Counted from the first letter of the stretch, positions 9,566 to 18,228 are shown. The stretch: 64,000 nt of DNA from Sphingomonas psychrolutea (GCF_014636175.1 NZ_BMDW01000004.1:143387-207386); one strand, 5' to 3'. Program-made: numbers and translations. The notes: generated from the sequence alone by a model not told the origin.

Positions 9566-9868
9566 GACTGACTGCCGCATTTCTGCTGGCTCGTGGATCG
9601 AATTCGCCGCCGTCTTGACCCGGCGCGAGGACGACCGAACAGAAGCGCTTTACGATCTCATGCGCGAATTTGAGATTGGCATCGAACCTGTGGATATCGC
9701 GCAAGGACAGATCGGCCACGCGGCTTATCGCCGCTATGGGCACGGATCGGGCGACCCAGCGCAATTGAACTTGGGCGACTGTTTCTCCTACGCGCTCGCC
9801 AAAGCGACCAGCCAGCCGTTGCTGTTCAAAGGCGATGATTTCACCCACACCGACGTCGTGCAGGCGCT

Positions 9869-10195
9869 TTAGGCAATCCCCGCCGCGCGCAAATGCGGCC
9901 CCAGCCGTCCGCTCGCCCACAAAAAGAACATCCGGTAATCGCTCGCCAGCGACCATAAAGGATAGGTGAAGGTCGCCGGACGGTTCTTCTCAACCCCGAA
10001 ATGTGCGGCCCAGGCAAAACCATATCCGGCGATCGGCAGCGCCGCCCACCAATATCCTCCGGCCACGATCGCCACCGCCAGCAACACGAAGGTCAGCGCG
10101 GTCCCGGCATAATGGACCGCACGTGTTTCCCGCTTGGCATGTTCGCGCAAATAATAAGGCCAGAACGCCGCGTAGCTGGTAATTTTCGCCACCAT
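9869..10195 (-). CDS. Mpo1-like (DUF962) membrane protein
   Basis: A 108-residue protein starting MVAKITSYAAFWPYYL with the DUF962 signature YLREHAKRETRAVHYAGT, two or three hydrophobic helices in the middle (about 33-65), and a second conserved block with AWAAHFGVEKNRPATF. The yeast relative Mpo1 is an iron-dependent dioxygenase in 2-hydroxy fatty-acid breakdown that uses conserved histidines; whether this protein does the same is not known. The ATG at 10195 has AGGGAG ahead of it. Its stop overlaps the stop of vapC, so the two genes converge. Confidence 0.85.
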   Translation of the reverse strand: MVAKITSYAAFWPYYLREHAKRETRAVHYAGTALTFVLLAVAIVAGGYWWAALPIAGYGFAWAAHFGVEKNRPATFTYPLWSLASDYRMFFLWASGRLGPHLRAAGIA

Positions 10196-10364
10196 TCCCG
10201 CACTCCCTAAATCTTGAGGCACAGCCTTTCACGCCTGCCGGACCGTTTCAAGTCCGTGAACAAAGATGACCGTTACGTTACAAAATTGTTGCAACGCAAA
10301 AAACCGGGCCCCTAGGGTAAGCTACAGTCTTGACGCCCGATGCCGCGTGAGCGAAGAAAATCGG

Positions 10365-10745
10365 ATGACCATCCGCATCCTCCCCGCCGTCGCCGTCGCG
10401 CTGCTCGCGCTCTCGGCCTGTGACAATAAGCCGACTGAAGTGACGAACGTCGCGCCGGATCCGATGGCATCGGTCCTTGCCAACAAGGCGCCGGTCGAAC
10501 TCCCGCCGTCGATCACGGCCGATGTCAGCATGCGGTGCAAGGATAACAGCCTCGCCTTCGTTACCTTCTTCGAGGGCGACAAGCAGGTTCTGGTCAAGAT
10601 CAGCAAGGACGGCACCCCGGTCAAGCTGACCGCCGAAAAGGCCGGCGATCCGCTCAAGGCTGATGGCTATGAGCTGACCGGCAATCCCAAGGCGGTCACG
10701 CTGACCGAGCCGGGCAAGCCAGCACAGCTCTGCAAGGTCGGATAA
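10365..10745 (+). CDS. Small lipoprotein of unknown function
   Basis: 126 residues starting MTIRILPAVAVALLALSAC, a clear lipoprotein signal with lipobox LSAC at about residues 16-19. The mature part is about 107 residues and includes a MRCKDN segment and a Cys near the end, which may pair. No known domain is recognised. An in-frame ATG further upstream at 10266 would place the lipobox inside the protein and is rejected. It precedes the ParA-like gene by 65 bases on the same strand. Confidence 0.75.
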   Translation: MTIRILPAVAVALLALSACDNKPTEVTNVAPDPMASVLANKAPVELPPSITADVSMRCKDNSLAFVTFFEGDKQVLVKISKDGTPVKLTAEKAGDPLKADGYELTGNPKAVTLTEPGKPAQLCKVG

Positions 10746-10810
10746 TTCCGCCGATTGCACCGCGCATCGGCATCCGCCACATTGGCCGTTCGTAAAAGAA
10801 GGGTTCGTTT

Positions 10811-11533
10811 GTGTCGACGATCGCGATCTACAGTCTGAAGGGCGGCGTTGGAAAGACGACGCTCGCGGTTAATCTCGCCTGGGTCGCCGCGACGGCATCG
10901 TCGCGGCGCACCCTTTTGTGGGATCTCGATCCGCAAGCCGCGTCGAGCTTCCTGCTCGCGGCCAAACCCGAAGCCAGAGCAAAGGACCAGGCGCAGTCGG
11001 TCTTCGCCAAGGATGTCGAACCCGACAAACTGATCGAAAAGACAGCGACGCCAAGGCTCGATCTGCTGCCCGCGGATGCGTCGCTGCGCGGGCTCGACCT
11101 GTTGTTCCACGAACTCGATAAGAAAAAGCGGCTGCAAAAACTGCTGACCGGCTTGCGCAAGGATTATGATCGCATCCTGCTCGATTGCCCGCCGGGCCTG
11201 ACCGAAACAAGCGACCAGGTGATGCGCGCCGCCGATCTGATCGTCGTCCCCGTCATCCCCTCCCCGCTCTCGGAACGCGCACTCGCCGAAGTGCTCAAGC
11301 ATCTCGGCTCGAAGGCACAGGTTATGCCAGTCCACTCGATGGTCGATCGTCGGCGCAAATTGCATGCCGATGCGCTGGCGCGGCACCCCGATTGGCCCGT
11401 CATCCCGATGGCAAGCCTGATCGAACAGGTGACCGCGCGCCGCGCCCCGGTCGGCAGCTTCGCCGCGCGATCGGCCGGCGCGCAAGCGTTCGCACAGCTG
11501 TGGCAAGCGATCGAGCGTCGCATCGCCCAATGA
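10811..11533 (+). CDS. ParA/MinD-family ATPase
   Basis: A 240-residue cytoplasmic P-loop ATPase, start GTG at 10811 behind GAAGGG. The deviant Walker A motif KGGVGKTT stands at residues 10-17, the A-prime motif is LWDLDPQAAS, and Walker B is ILLDCPPG. Such proteins position plasmids, chromosomes or protein clusters. No ParB or centromere-like repeats are next to it, so it is probably an orphan ParA with a partner elsewhere. The stop codon overlaps the aat start (ATGA), so the two are translationally coupled, but no functional link to aat is known to me. Confidence 0.88.
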   Translation: MSTIAIYSLKGGVGKTTLAVNLAWVAATASSRRTLLWDLDPQAASSFLLAAKPEARAKDQAQSVFAKDVEPDKLIEKTATPRLDLLPADASLRGLDLLFHELDKKKRLQKLLTGLRKDYDRILLDCPPGLTETSDQVMRAADLIVVPVIPSPLSERALAEVLKHLGSKAQVMPVHSMVDRRRKLHADALARHPDWPVIPMASLIEQVTARRAPVGSFAARSAGAQAFAQLWQAIERRIAQ

Positions 11534-12303
11534 CCGCAGGGGTGACGCCGCCGCCCGAAGACGACCCAGACCCGATCCCCCCGCTCGACCCGCAATTGGT
11601 GCTGGGGGCCTATTCGGTCGGCGTCTTCCCGATGGCGGACGGGCGCGATGCCGCGGACGTCTATTGGGTCGAGCCGACCGAGCGCGCGATCCTGCCGCTC
11701 GACGGCTTCCATCTGTCGCACTCGCTACGAAAGACGCTCGTCAGCGACCGTTTCCGCGTCACCGCCAACCACGCCTTTCCACAAATCCTTGAACTTTGCG
11801 CGCAATCGTTCGCCAACCGTCCCGATACCTGGATCAATGCGCCGATCGAACGCGTTACCAACCAGCTCCACGCCATGGGCTTCGCGCATTCGATCGAGGT
11901 GTGGGAAGGCGACCTGCTGGCGGGCGGGCTTTACGGCATTGCGCTCGGCCGCGCCTTTTTTGGCGAAAGCATGGTCAGCCGCGCGCGTGATGCGTCGAAG
12001 GTCGCGATGGCATGGCTCGTCGCCCGGCTTCGTATTGGCGGCTTCACCTTGCTCGACTGCCAATTTCTAACCGAGCACCTCGCCTCTTTGGGCGCGATCG
12101 AGATCAGCCGCGCCGATTATCTCGTCGCATTGTCCGCAGCAATTTCGGGCGTGGTCGGCTCGGGGGCGTCACCCACGGCGGCTGGCGATTTCTTCGCGCT
12201 CGACCGTGGCGTGTCGTTGGAACCGGGGGCACCGCCACCCGCGACCGAATCGGGTCCGCCGAGCGGGAAGGTCATCGCGCAACTTTTGATCCACACGTCG
12301 TAG
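11530..12303 (+). CDS. aat: Leucyl/phenylalanyl-tRNA-protein transferase
   Basis: Transfers Leu or Phe from tRNA to proteins with N-terminal Arg or Lys, marking them for ClpS/ClpAP (N-end rule). 257 residues, starting MTAGVTPPPEDD. The family landmarks are present: LVLGAYSVGVFPMAD near the N-terminus, WVEPTERAILPLD, GFAHSIEVWEGDLLAGGLYG, GRAFFGESMVS and LLDCQFLTEHLASLG. The C-terminal SGKVIAQLL end is typical of alphaproteobacterial Aat, which supports the stop at 12303. The last 187 bases lie opposite the end of the DUF2155 gene. Confidence 0.95.
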   Translation: MTAGVTPPPEDDPDPIPPLDPQLVLGAYSVGVFPMADGRDAADVYWVEPTERAILPLDGFHLSHSLRKTLVSDRFRVTANHAFPQILELCAQSFANRPDTWINAPIERVTNQLHAMGFAHSIEVWEGDLLAGGLYGIALGRAFFGESMVSRARDASKVAMAWLVARLRIGGFTLLDCQFLTEHLASLGAIEISRADYLVALSAAISGVVGSGASPTAAGDFFALDRGVSLEPGAPPPATESGPPSGKVIAQLLIHTS

Positions 12304-12764
12304 ATCGGATGCTGGACGACATTGAGCGCGGGGCGTTCCTTGAACAGCCACCCCGAAAATGCCCGGCGCCAGCTCGCGTCACTGCCCTGCACATCGACCT
12401 GTACGAAAGCGCCGGTATATTGCTCCTGCTCCCACGGCGCGGTCCGTTCGCACGCGCGCAGCCGCACCACGACGTCGCCGATCCGCATCGCCTTGCCCGG
12501 CTTCAACACGACGTCGCGCGCCGCGCCATTGCGCTTGTTGAGCAACCCGAGCGTCGCGACGCGTTCCGCCATTGGCGTTGCGCCGTAGCTCGGATCGACC
12601 CCGCCGCCAAGATCGACCGTCACGATATTGCTCGCACTAGTGTCGGCGTCGAGCGCGGTGACCGGCGTCGGTTTCGCATCGGGTGCAACGGGCTTGGTCG
12701 CCCCGCAACCAGCGGCGAGCAACGTGGCGGCCAGCATTGCGGTGCGCCAGCCTGTCCGGATCAC
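12117..12764 (-). CDS. DUF2155 lipoprotein
   Basis: A 215-residue exported protein, start GTG at 12764 overlapping the stop of the preceding NDUFA12 gene (GTGA). A lipoprotein signal ends in LAAGC at about residues 14-18. The DUF2155 core runs from about residue 75 to 160, with LNKRNGAARDVVLKPG, CERTAPWEQEQYTGAFVQV, SGWLFKERPALNVVQHPIYDVW and a final Cys. The tail after that Cys is about 45 residues, low complexity, and lies antisense to the end of aat; no earlier stop exists. DUF2155 proteins have no established biochemical role. Confidence 0.87.
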   Translation of the reverse strand: MIRTGWRTAMLAATLLAAGCGATKPVAPDAKPTPVTALDADTSASNIVTVDLGGGVDPSYGATPMAERVATLGLLNKRNGAARDVVLKPGKAMRIGDVVVRLRACERTAPWEQEQYTGAFVQVDVQGSDASWRRAFSGWLFKERPALNVVQHPIYDVWIKSCAMTFPLGGPDSVAGGGAPGSNDTPRSSAKKSPAAVGDAPEPTTPEIAADNATR

Positions 12765-13153
12765 GCGTCGGGGACCCACGCTTCATAATCGCCAGTGGCG
12801 GCGGCGCGGACGCCACCCTTTTCGAGCGCGCCGCGCGGGCGATAGGCCGCGACCGTGCCCGTTAGGTTGGGCTCGGCCGGCAATTGCCACACGCGCGCCG
12901 CAGGCAGCGCGCGGTCGGGCACGTCATCGACTTGATGGTGCAGCCAGCTAAACCATTCGGGCGCGACCCGGCTCGAATCGTTCGGGCCATTATAGATGAC
13001 CCAGCGGCGCGGGTTGCCCGCCGTGTCGCTGCCGCCCTGATAATAGACGTTGCCCAGCGCGTCTTCGCCGACCCGCGCCTTGCCGCGCAGGCCGAACGCC
13101 GTGCCGATGGTTGCGCCATTCCACCAGGTGAAGGGATTGAGGTTGATGCCCAT
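12761..13153 (-). CDS. NADH:ubiquinone oxidoreductase accessory subunit, NDUFA12 (B17.2) family
   Basis: A 130-residue protein starting MGINLNPFTWWNGATIGTAF, with the family blocks GNVYYQGG, RRWVIYNG, SRVAPEWFSWLHH and a Pro/Gly-rich end with YRPRGALEKGGVR and YEAWVPDA. In mitochondria the relative is an accessory subunit of complex I, and alphaproteobacteria carry it as a supernumerary complex I subunit. It acts at the cytoplasmic side of the inner membrane. It is the first gene of a two-gene unit with DUF2155, a pairing that fits translational overlap. A start 12 codons earlier adds only basic residues and is rejected. Confidence 0.93.
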   Translation of the reverse strand: MGINLNPFTWWNGATIGTAFGLRGKARVGEDALGNVYYQGGSDTAGNPRRWVIYNGPNDSSRVAPEWFSWLHHQVDDVPDRALPAARVWQLPAEPNLTGTVAAYRPRGALEKGGVRAAATGDYEAWVPDA

Positions 13154-13212
13154 GGCACCGCGCTTAGCGCGCCGCCGCGCCGCCTTCAACCGCGATTCCC
13201 GAGTCGAGGAGC

Positions 13213-13710
13213 CTAACCCGGCCGCCCTGCCCAGCTTACCCGGTCGCCCTCGGCGATGCCGAGATCGAGCACGCGCCCGCCGCGCAGCTCCAGCACCGCG
13301 CTCACCGGCTCGCCCGAGGGGATCGGCGTTTCGGACTGCGGCACCGTGTTTTCCGCGATCCGCGCGATCGTACCGTCGGGGCGGATGAACAGGATGTCGA
13401 GCGGGCTCGGCGTGTTCTTCATCCAGAAATTGGCCGCGCGCGGCGGTCCGCCGTCGGGCGGATAGGGCGCGAACAGCATACCGCCATCTTGCGGAATATC
13501 GGTGCGGAACATCAGTCCGCGCTCCTGCTCATCGGCGGTTTTCGCGAGTTCAACCGCGAAGGCGTGTTTGCCCTTACTGCCGGTGATGGTCAGCGCGATC
13601 GTGCCGCTCGGCGCTTCGGCGACGGCTGCCGTGTCAGTCCCACCCCGACACCCCGCCGTAGTGGCGAGCGCGGCGAGTGCCAGCAAAGCCGCATATCGAA
13701 CTGCCATCAT
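13213..13710 (-). CDS. DUF192 exported lipoprotein
   Basis: 165 residues. The N-terminus MMAVRYAALLALAALATTAGC is a lipoprotein signal with Cys at about residue 21. The DUF192 domain fills the rest, with VELAKTADEQERGLMFR, GGMLFAPYP, FWMKNTPSPLDILFI and SAVLELRGG. The function of DUF192 is not established. Six bases separate its start from the stop of the double cold-shock gene, so both are probably read from the same transcript. Confidence 0.9.
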   Translation of the reverse strand: MMAVRYAALLALAALATTAGCRGGTDTAAVAEAPSGTIALTITGSKGKHAFAVELAKTADEQERGLMFRTDIPQDGGMLFAPYPPDGGPPRAANFWMKNTPSPLDILFIRPDGTIARIAENTVPQSETPIPSGEPVSAVLELRGGRVLDLGIAEGDRVSWAGRPG

Positions 13711-13716
13711 CTGCCT

Positions 13717-14313
13717 TTAGCCTTCTTCGTCTTCGACGATCACGGCCAACGGCCCCTTGTCGCGCTCGACGATGCGCGCCTGAAACGCTTGTCCCGGTTC
13801 GATGTCTTCGATCCCGGCGCGGCGCAGCGTCTCGATATGGACAAAGACATCGCTCGAATCGCTCGACCGCAGCAGAAAACCATAGCCTTTCAGCCGATTG
13901 AACCATTTGACCGTCACCGGCTCGAACGGCCCCGCCTGTTCGATCAACGCTGCCGAATCGCCGCGCACACCATCGCTGCGCGACCGGATCGGCGGTTCGA
14001 CCGCGTCGCTCAGGTCGATCGACAGGATTTCGCTGGCTTGCAGTCCGCGCTCGCGCACCGCCGCCAGACATTCGATCCGCGCGCCCTCGGGCAAGCTGCG
14101 TCGCCCATGCGGGCGCAAGACGGAGAAATGGATCAGGATGTCGCCGACGGTCGCATCATCGGCCACGACGAAGCCGAAACCACGGGTCATATCGAACCAT
14201 TTGAGCATACCGGTGTAAACGCGCGCCGACGAATCCGCCGCCGCCGCGTCACAACCCGCTGCGCCCTCGCGGTCGATGCCGTCAAGCGCCGGAATGACTT
14301 CGTTCCGCATCAC
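13717..14313 (-). CDS. Cold-shock protein with two CSD domains
   Basis: A 198-residue protein with two OB-fold cold-shock domains. Domain one covers about residues 33-100 (GMLKWFDMTRGFGFV, then DILIHFSVL) and domain two about 131-195 (VTVKWFNRLKGYGFLL, then DVFVHIETL). Each has the RNP1- and RNP2-like nucleic-acid-binding motifs. Double-domain CSPs are common in alphaproteobacteria, where some are linked to stationary phase rather than cold. They bind single-stranded RNA or DNA in the cytoplasm. It lies upstream of the DUF192 gene and downstream of recX on the same strand. Confidence 0.93.
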   Translation of the reverse strand: MMRNEVIPALDGIDREGAAGCDAAAADSSARVYTGMLKWFDMTRGFGFVVADDATVGDILIHFSVLRPHGRRSLPEGARIECLAAVRERGLQASEILSIDLSDAVEPPIRSRSDGVRGDSAALIEQAGPFEPVTVKWFNRLKGYGFLLRSSDSSDVFVHIETLRRAGIEDIEPGQAFQARIVERDKGPLAVIVEDEEG

Positions 14314-14415
14314 GAATTATCCCCCGCCAAAGATGCTAGCATGGACAATGTACGGACGCAAAAAGCGATACAGGCCCAGCCGATAGGCACACAATTCGCA
14401 CGAAACGAGGACGTA

Positions 14416-14967
14416 TCAGTCGCTCGATTCCAGCGCTTCACCCGGCCCGAGCGACGCGATCCGCCGGGCCAGCGTAAAATCATGACCGCCGCGAATCATC
14501 GCGGCAATGTGCTTCTCGCGCTCGGGGCGCTCGGCGCGGATGGAAGCGAACGGACCGATCCGCCGCCGCCGCGCAAACGCCATGGCCGTCTCCAACGCGC
14601 GATCCTCGACCGCCGGGACGATTGCTTCGCGATCCTCCTCGACCAGCCCCGCCTGATGCAACGCGCCGGTGACGCGGCGTTTGCCCAGCCCGCGCCGTCC
14701 CATCGCCGCCGCGCGCGCCTCGCCGAAGGCGCGGTCGTCGATATAGCCGAGGTCGGCCAGCTTCTCGGCCAGCGCCGCCGGGTCCGCCGGGTCCCCGTCC
14801 CAGCCGCGTTCGCGTATCTTGCGCACCAGATACTGCGCCAAGCGACTCCGCGTTGTCGAGAACCGCTCGACATAGCGCAGCGCAAGCCGATCAAGCGCTG
14901 CCGCATCCAACGGCGGCACGGCACGTATCTCTCTTGATTTCGAACGGTTCTTTGCTGGATGGAACAT
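14416..14967 (-). CDS. recX: Regulatory protein RecX
   Basis: RecX modulates RecA filaments. The 183-residue protein is built of three-helix repeats; the family signatures ALRYVERFSTTRSRLAQYL, LADLGYIDDRAFGEARA and GLGKRRVTGALHQAGL are all present. Length is near the family norm. The start at 14967 (MFHPAKNR) gives a short basic leader; a later start is possible but removes nothing conserved. No recA is nearby. It may share a transcript with the double cold-shock gene 102 bases downstream; I see nothing else in that gap. Confidence 0.9.
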   Translation of the reverse strand: MFHPAKNRSKSREIRAVPPLDAAALDRLALRYVERFSTTRSRLAQYLVRKIRERGWDGDPADPAALAEKLADLGYIDDRAFGEARAAAMGRRGLGKRRVTGALHQAGLVEEDREAIVPAVEDRALETAMAFARRRRIGPFASIRAERPEREKHIAAMIRGGHDFTLARRIASLGPGEALESSD

Positions 14968-15099
14968 GACGCCATCATTGTGCCACAGTCGAACTCGATT
15001 TTGAACGCCCAGCTCAGGTTGGGGGCATAAGCAGGGGTGTATGTCGAAAAATTAGGCGCGGCCGTCGGCGAACGGTCGCGATCAAGGGCGCAAACACTG

Positions 15100-16884
15100 A
15101 TGATGATGGATGTAGCGGATACGCGGAAGACCTCGGTGGCGACACCGGGGCCAGCCGCGCCGAACGTGGTCGGTACCCCGACCGCCGATACGCTGGCACG
15201 ACGTTTCGCTGATTTCGACACGCTGGGGGCAGCGCTCGATTATGCGGCAAGCGGAGCGCGCGGGCTGAACTTCCATGATGCGCGCGGCACGCTGTCGCGG
15301 GCTTATCCGTTTGCCGCCTTGCGCGACGACGCGCTGGCGATGGCGCGACGGCTGATCGCCGCCGGGATCAAGCCCGAGGATCGCATCGCGATCGTCGCGG
15401 AAACCAGCCCCGATTTCGCCGCTCTGTTCTTCGGCACCGTCTACGCCGGTGCCTGGCCCGTCCCGCTGCCGCTCCCAACCAGCTTCGGCGGGCGCGATTC
15501 GTATATCGAACAGCTCCGCGTGCAGCTCTCGAGCTGCGATCCCACGCTGCTGATCTATCCGCCCGAACTCGCAGAGATGGGCGGCGATGCCGCCCGCGCG
15601 GCGGGCGTCACCGGGGTCGACTGGTCCGAACTCGTCACTCGCCCCGCCCCGCCGGTCGATCTGCCGCAGGCAAAAGGCAGCGACATCGCCTATCTGCAAT
15701 ATTCCAGCGGATCGACGCGCTTCCCGCACGGGGTCGTCATCACGCACCGCGCGCTTCTCAACAATCTCGCCGCGCATTCGCACGGTATGCAGTTGATCGA
15801 CAGCGACCGCTGCGTCTCGTGGCTCCCTTGGTATCACGATATGGGGCTGGTCGGCTGCTTCCTCTCGCCGGTCGCCAATCAGGTGTCGACCGATTACCTC
15901 AAGACCGAGGATTTCGCCCGCCGTCCGCTTGCGTGGCTCGACATGATCAGCCGCAACCCCGGCACCTCGATCAGCTATTCGCCGACCTTCGGCTACGACA
16001 TTTGCGCGCGCCGCATGTCGAGCCAGACCAAGGCGTCCGAACGTTTCGACCTGTCGCGCTGGCGGCTTGCCGGGAATGGCGCCGACATGATCCGCCCCGA
16101 CGTGATGCAATGCTTCGTCGATGCGTTCGAGGAAGCCGGCTTCAAAGCCAGCGCCTTCCTGCCGAGCTACGGCCTCGCCGAGGCGACGCTCGCCGTGTCG
16201 ATCATGCCGCCGACCGAGGGCATCCGCGTAGAATTGGTCGAGGAAACGCAACTCTCCGGTGTCGCGGCGGGAGAAGACCGCCCGCAACGCTACCGCGCGA
16301 TCGTCAATTGCGGCAAGCCGGTGAAGGACATGAAGGTCCAGATCCGCGAAGAAGACGGCACCCCCCTGCCCGAGCGCGCGATCGGCAAGATCTGGTGCTC
16401 GGGTCCATCGGTGATGGTCGGCTATTTCCGCGATCCGGAATCGACCGATGCGTGCCTTGTCGATGGCTGGCTCGATACCGGCGACATGGGCTATCTCAGC
16501 GACGGCTACATTTACATCGTCGGCCGCGCCAAGGACATGATCATCGTTAACGGTCGCAACCATTGGCCGCAAGACATCGAATGGGCGGTCGAGCAGCTCC
16601 CCGGCTTCAAGGCCGGCGACATCGCCGCCTTCGCGATCACCACGCCGGGCGGCGAGGAAACCCCCGCCGTGCTCGTCCAGTGCCGCACCTCCGACGAATC
16701 CGAACGCGTCCGCCTCCGCGATGAAATCCGCGAACGCGTTCGCTCGGTCACCGGCATGAATTGCGTGATCGAACTGATCCCCCCGCGCACGCTGCCACGC
16801 ACCAGCTCGGGCAAACTAAGCCGCGCCAAGGCGCGGAACCTGTATTTGAACGGAGATATCAAGCCGTACGATCTGGCGGCGTAA
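15100..16884 (+). CDS. Fatty acyl-AMP ligase (FAAL-type, ANL superfamily)
   Basis: Activates a fatty acid as acyl-adenylate, normally for transfer to an acyl carrier protein in lipid, polyketide or lipopeptide synthesis. 594 residues from the ATG at 15100, chosen because AAGGGCG stands ten bases before it. The ATP-binding loop is SSGST (about residues 202-206), the FAAL-like WLPWYHDMGLVG segment is present, DTGDMGY marks the hinge region, and Lys572 in the SSGK sequence is the catalytic lysine. No carrier protein or polyketide gene is adjacent, so the product is unknown. Its gene is divergent from recX. Confidence 0.9.
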   Translation: MMMDVADTRKTSVATPGPAAPNVVGTPTADTLARRFADFDTLGAALDYAASGARGLNFHDARGTLSRAYPFAALRDDALAMARRLIAAGIKPEDRIAIVAETSPDFAALFFGTVYAGAWPVPLPLPTSFGGRDSYIEQLRVQLSSCDPTLLIYPPELAEMGGDAARAAGVTGVDWSELVTRPAPPVDLPQAKGSDIAYLQYSSGSTRFPHGVVITHRALLNNLAAHSHGMQLIDSDRCVSWLPWYHDMGLVGCFLSPVANQVSTDYLKTEDFARRPLAWLDMISRNPGTSISYSPTFGYDICARRMSSQTKASERFDLSRWRLAGNGADMIRPDVMQCFVDAFEEAGFKASAFLPSYGLAEATLAVSIMPPTEGIRVELVEETQLSGVAAGEDRPQRYRAIVNCGKPVKDMKVQIREEDGTPLPERAIGKIWCSGPSVMVGYFRDPESTDACLVDGWLDTGDMGYLSDGYIYIVGRAKDMIIVNGRNHWPQDIEWAVEQLPGFKAGDIAAFAITTPGGEETPAVLVQCRTSDESERVRLRDEIRERVRSVTGMNCVIELIPPRTLPRTSSGKLSRAKARNLYLNGDIKPYDLAA

Positions 16885-16914
16885 GCCGCCTCGGCGCCCT
16901 GTCGCGCTGCCCGC

Positions 16915-17691
16915 CTATGTCAGCGCGCGCCACGTGACATAGGCGGCGGTTGCCAGCACCAAGATGGCGAAAGCGGTTCGCGCTGCCGCCGCGCGGTCTG
17001 CGAGCAGCCGCGCGACCGGAATGGCGATCACCGATCCGATTGCCCCGCCGCCAAGCAACGCGGCAAAGAGCGACCAGTCGACCAAACCGGACATCGCATA
17101 GCTCGCGCTGGTCGCAGCGCCGAACAACACGACCGACACCAGCGACGACGCCGCGGCGTTTGCCAGCGTCATGCCCGTTGCCGCCATCAGCCCCGGCACG
17201 ATCAGGAAGCCACCACCGATCCCGAAGAATCCGGCGGCAAGCCCCGTCACCGCTCCCGCTGGCGCCAGCTTGAAGGTCAACGCCGTGGTCAAGCGGACGC
17301 TCGCATCGCCATCTGCCTTACGCGGCAGCAGCATCGATCCACCGACCAGCGCCATCGCCAGCGCGAACCAGATCAACAGCTGGCTACCGTCGATCTGCTT
17401 GGCGACATGCGCGCCGATTAGCGATCCGGTCACGCCGGCGGTGCCAAACACAAAAGCGCAGGGCCATTTCACCCGACCTGCGCGCGCCTGCACCAACAGG
17501 CCGAGCGCAGCATTGGCCGCAACCGCTGCTGCCGACGTGCCGATCGCCACATGCGGATCCCGCACGCCGACGATGTAGAGCAGCAACGGCGTCGCCAGCA
17601 CCGATCCACCCCCGCCGAATACCGACAGCAGCAGGCCGATGACCGCGCCGCCGACAATCGCGGCGGGATAGGATATGCTTGCAACGTCCAC
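16915..17691 (-). CDS. TauE/SafE-family sulfite/sulfur anion exporter
   Basis: A 258-residue inner-membrane protein with about eight hydrophobic helices. The family motif is repeated in both halves: GLLLSVFGGGGSVLATPLLL near residue 20 and GLAAGFFGIGGGFLIVPGL near residue 155. TauE/SafE proteins move sulfite, organosulfonates or related anions. It lies three bases after the rhodanese gene in the BigR-type operon, so export of sulfite or thiosulfate made during persulfide oxidation is the likely role. This is context-based inference; the substrate is not readable from sequence. Confidence 0.9.
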   Translation of the reverse strand: MDVASISYPAAIVGGAVIGLLLSVFGGGGSVLATPLLLYIVGVRDPHVAIGTSAAAVAANAALGLLVQARAGRVKWPCAFVFGTAGVTGSLIGAHVAKQIDGSQLLIWFALAMALVGGSMLLPRKADGDASVRLTTALTFKLAPAGAVTGLAAGFFGIGGGFLIVPGLMAATGMTLANAAASSLVSVVLFGAATSASYAMSGLVDWSLFAALLGGGAIGSVIAIPVARLLADRAAAARTAFAILVLATAAYVTWRALT

Positions 17692-17694
17692 GAT

Positions 17695-18228
17695 CTAGGC
17701 CGCGACCGAGCGGTTCCACGGCAGATAGCCGAGCAATCGGGCCATGCCGCAAAATCCGCTGATCCCGGCAAAGGTCAGGCCAGCGCCGACAAAGGCCGAC
17801 AAACCGAAGAGATAGGGCGATACCAGCCACCCCAGAAGCACCCCGGTCAGCACGAGCGAGCCCGCGAAAATTTGCACTTGCCGCATCATTTCCAGCGGGG
17901 CCTTGCGATTGGCCGCGACCGGCAATCCGGCGCGCGCCCAGCCATCAAGACCCCCGTCTAGGACATAGGCTTTGCCGCCGATGCGGCCAGCCAGCCGATC
18001 CGCATTGGCGGCCGTGCGCATGCCCGATCGGCAGGTGAAGATGACATCGGTCCCCGCCATCTCCGGCAACGCCACCGCTTCGAACCGTGACAGCGGACGC
18101 GACACGGCTCCGGGAATATGCCGGCGCGCAAATTCGTCCTCCTCGCGAATGTCGATCAGCAGCGCGTGGCCCTGCCGAACCCGCTCCTCGACGGCATCAG
18201 GTGTCAGCGCGATCAGGGTCTTGGACAT
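17695..18228 (-). CDS. Rhodanese-like sulfurtransferase with C-terminal membrane (DUF2892-type) segment
   Basis: 177 residues starting MSKTLIALTPDAVEER. The rhodanese domain (about 5-105) has the active-site Cys66 in the loop CRSGMR, the size found in thiosulfate or persulfide sulfurtransferases. The C-terminal part (about 115-170) contains two hydrophobic helices around GFCGMARLLGYLPWNR, a DUF2892-like membrane unit. It would sit at the cytoplasmic face of the inner membrane. The gene starts 32 bases inside the end of the ArsR-type regulator, so it is translationally tied to it. Members of this operon type handle sulfide and persulfide. Confidence 0.92.
   Translation of the reverse strand: MSKTLIALTPDAVEERVRQGHALLIDIREEDEFARRHIPGAVSRPLSRFEAVALPEMAGTDVIFTCRSGMRTAANADRLAGRIGGKAYVLDGGLDGWARAGLPVAANRKAPLEMMRQVQIFAGSLVLTGVLLGWLVSPYLFGLSAFVGAGLTFAGISGFCGMARLLGYLPWNRSVAA

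Larger units (their letters stand above)
6959..9872 (+). pseudogene. vapC: vapC PIN-domain toxin, interrupted by an IS21-family element
   Basis: The gene is in two pieces, 6959-7041 and 9566-9872. Joining them after removing the element and one 8-bp target copy gives 390 bases, a perfect open frame of 129 residues starting (TTG)IIDPSAIMAIL and ending TDVVQAL. The joined protein keeps the acidic PIN residues: Asp4 in IDPS, the Glu in SWIEF, the Asp in LGDCF and the Asp in GDDF. It would be a Mg-dependent ribonuclease paired with the VapB just upstream. As it stands the toxin cannot be made. The stop overlaps the stop of the convergent gene at 9869. Confidence 0.92.

Noticed and set aside
15082..16572. 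A 496-codon frame opposite the fatty acyl-AMP ligase
   Set aside because: Antisense shadow; the plus-strand gene has clear catalytic motifs.
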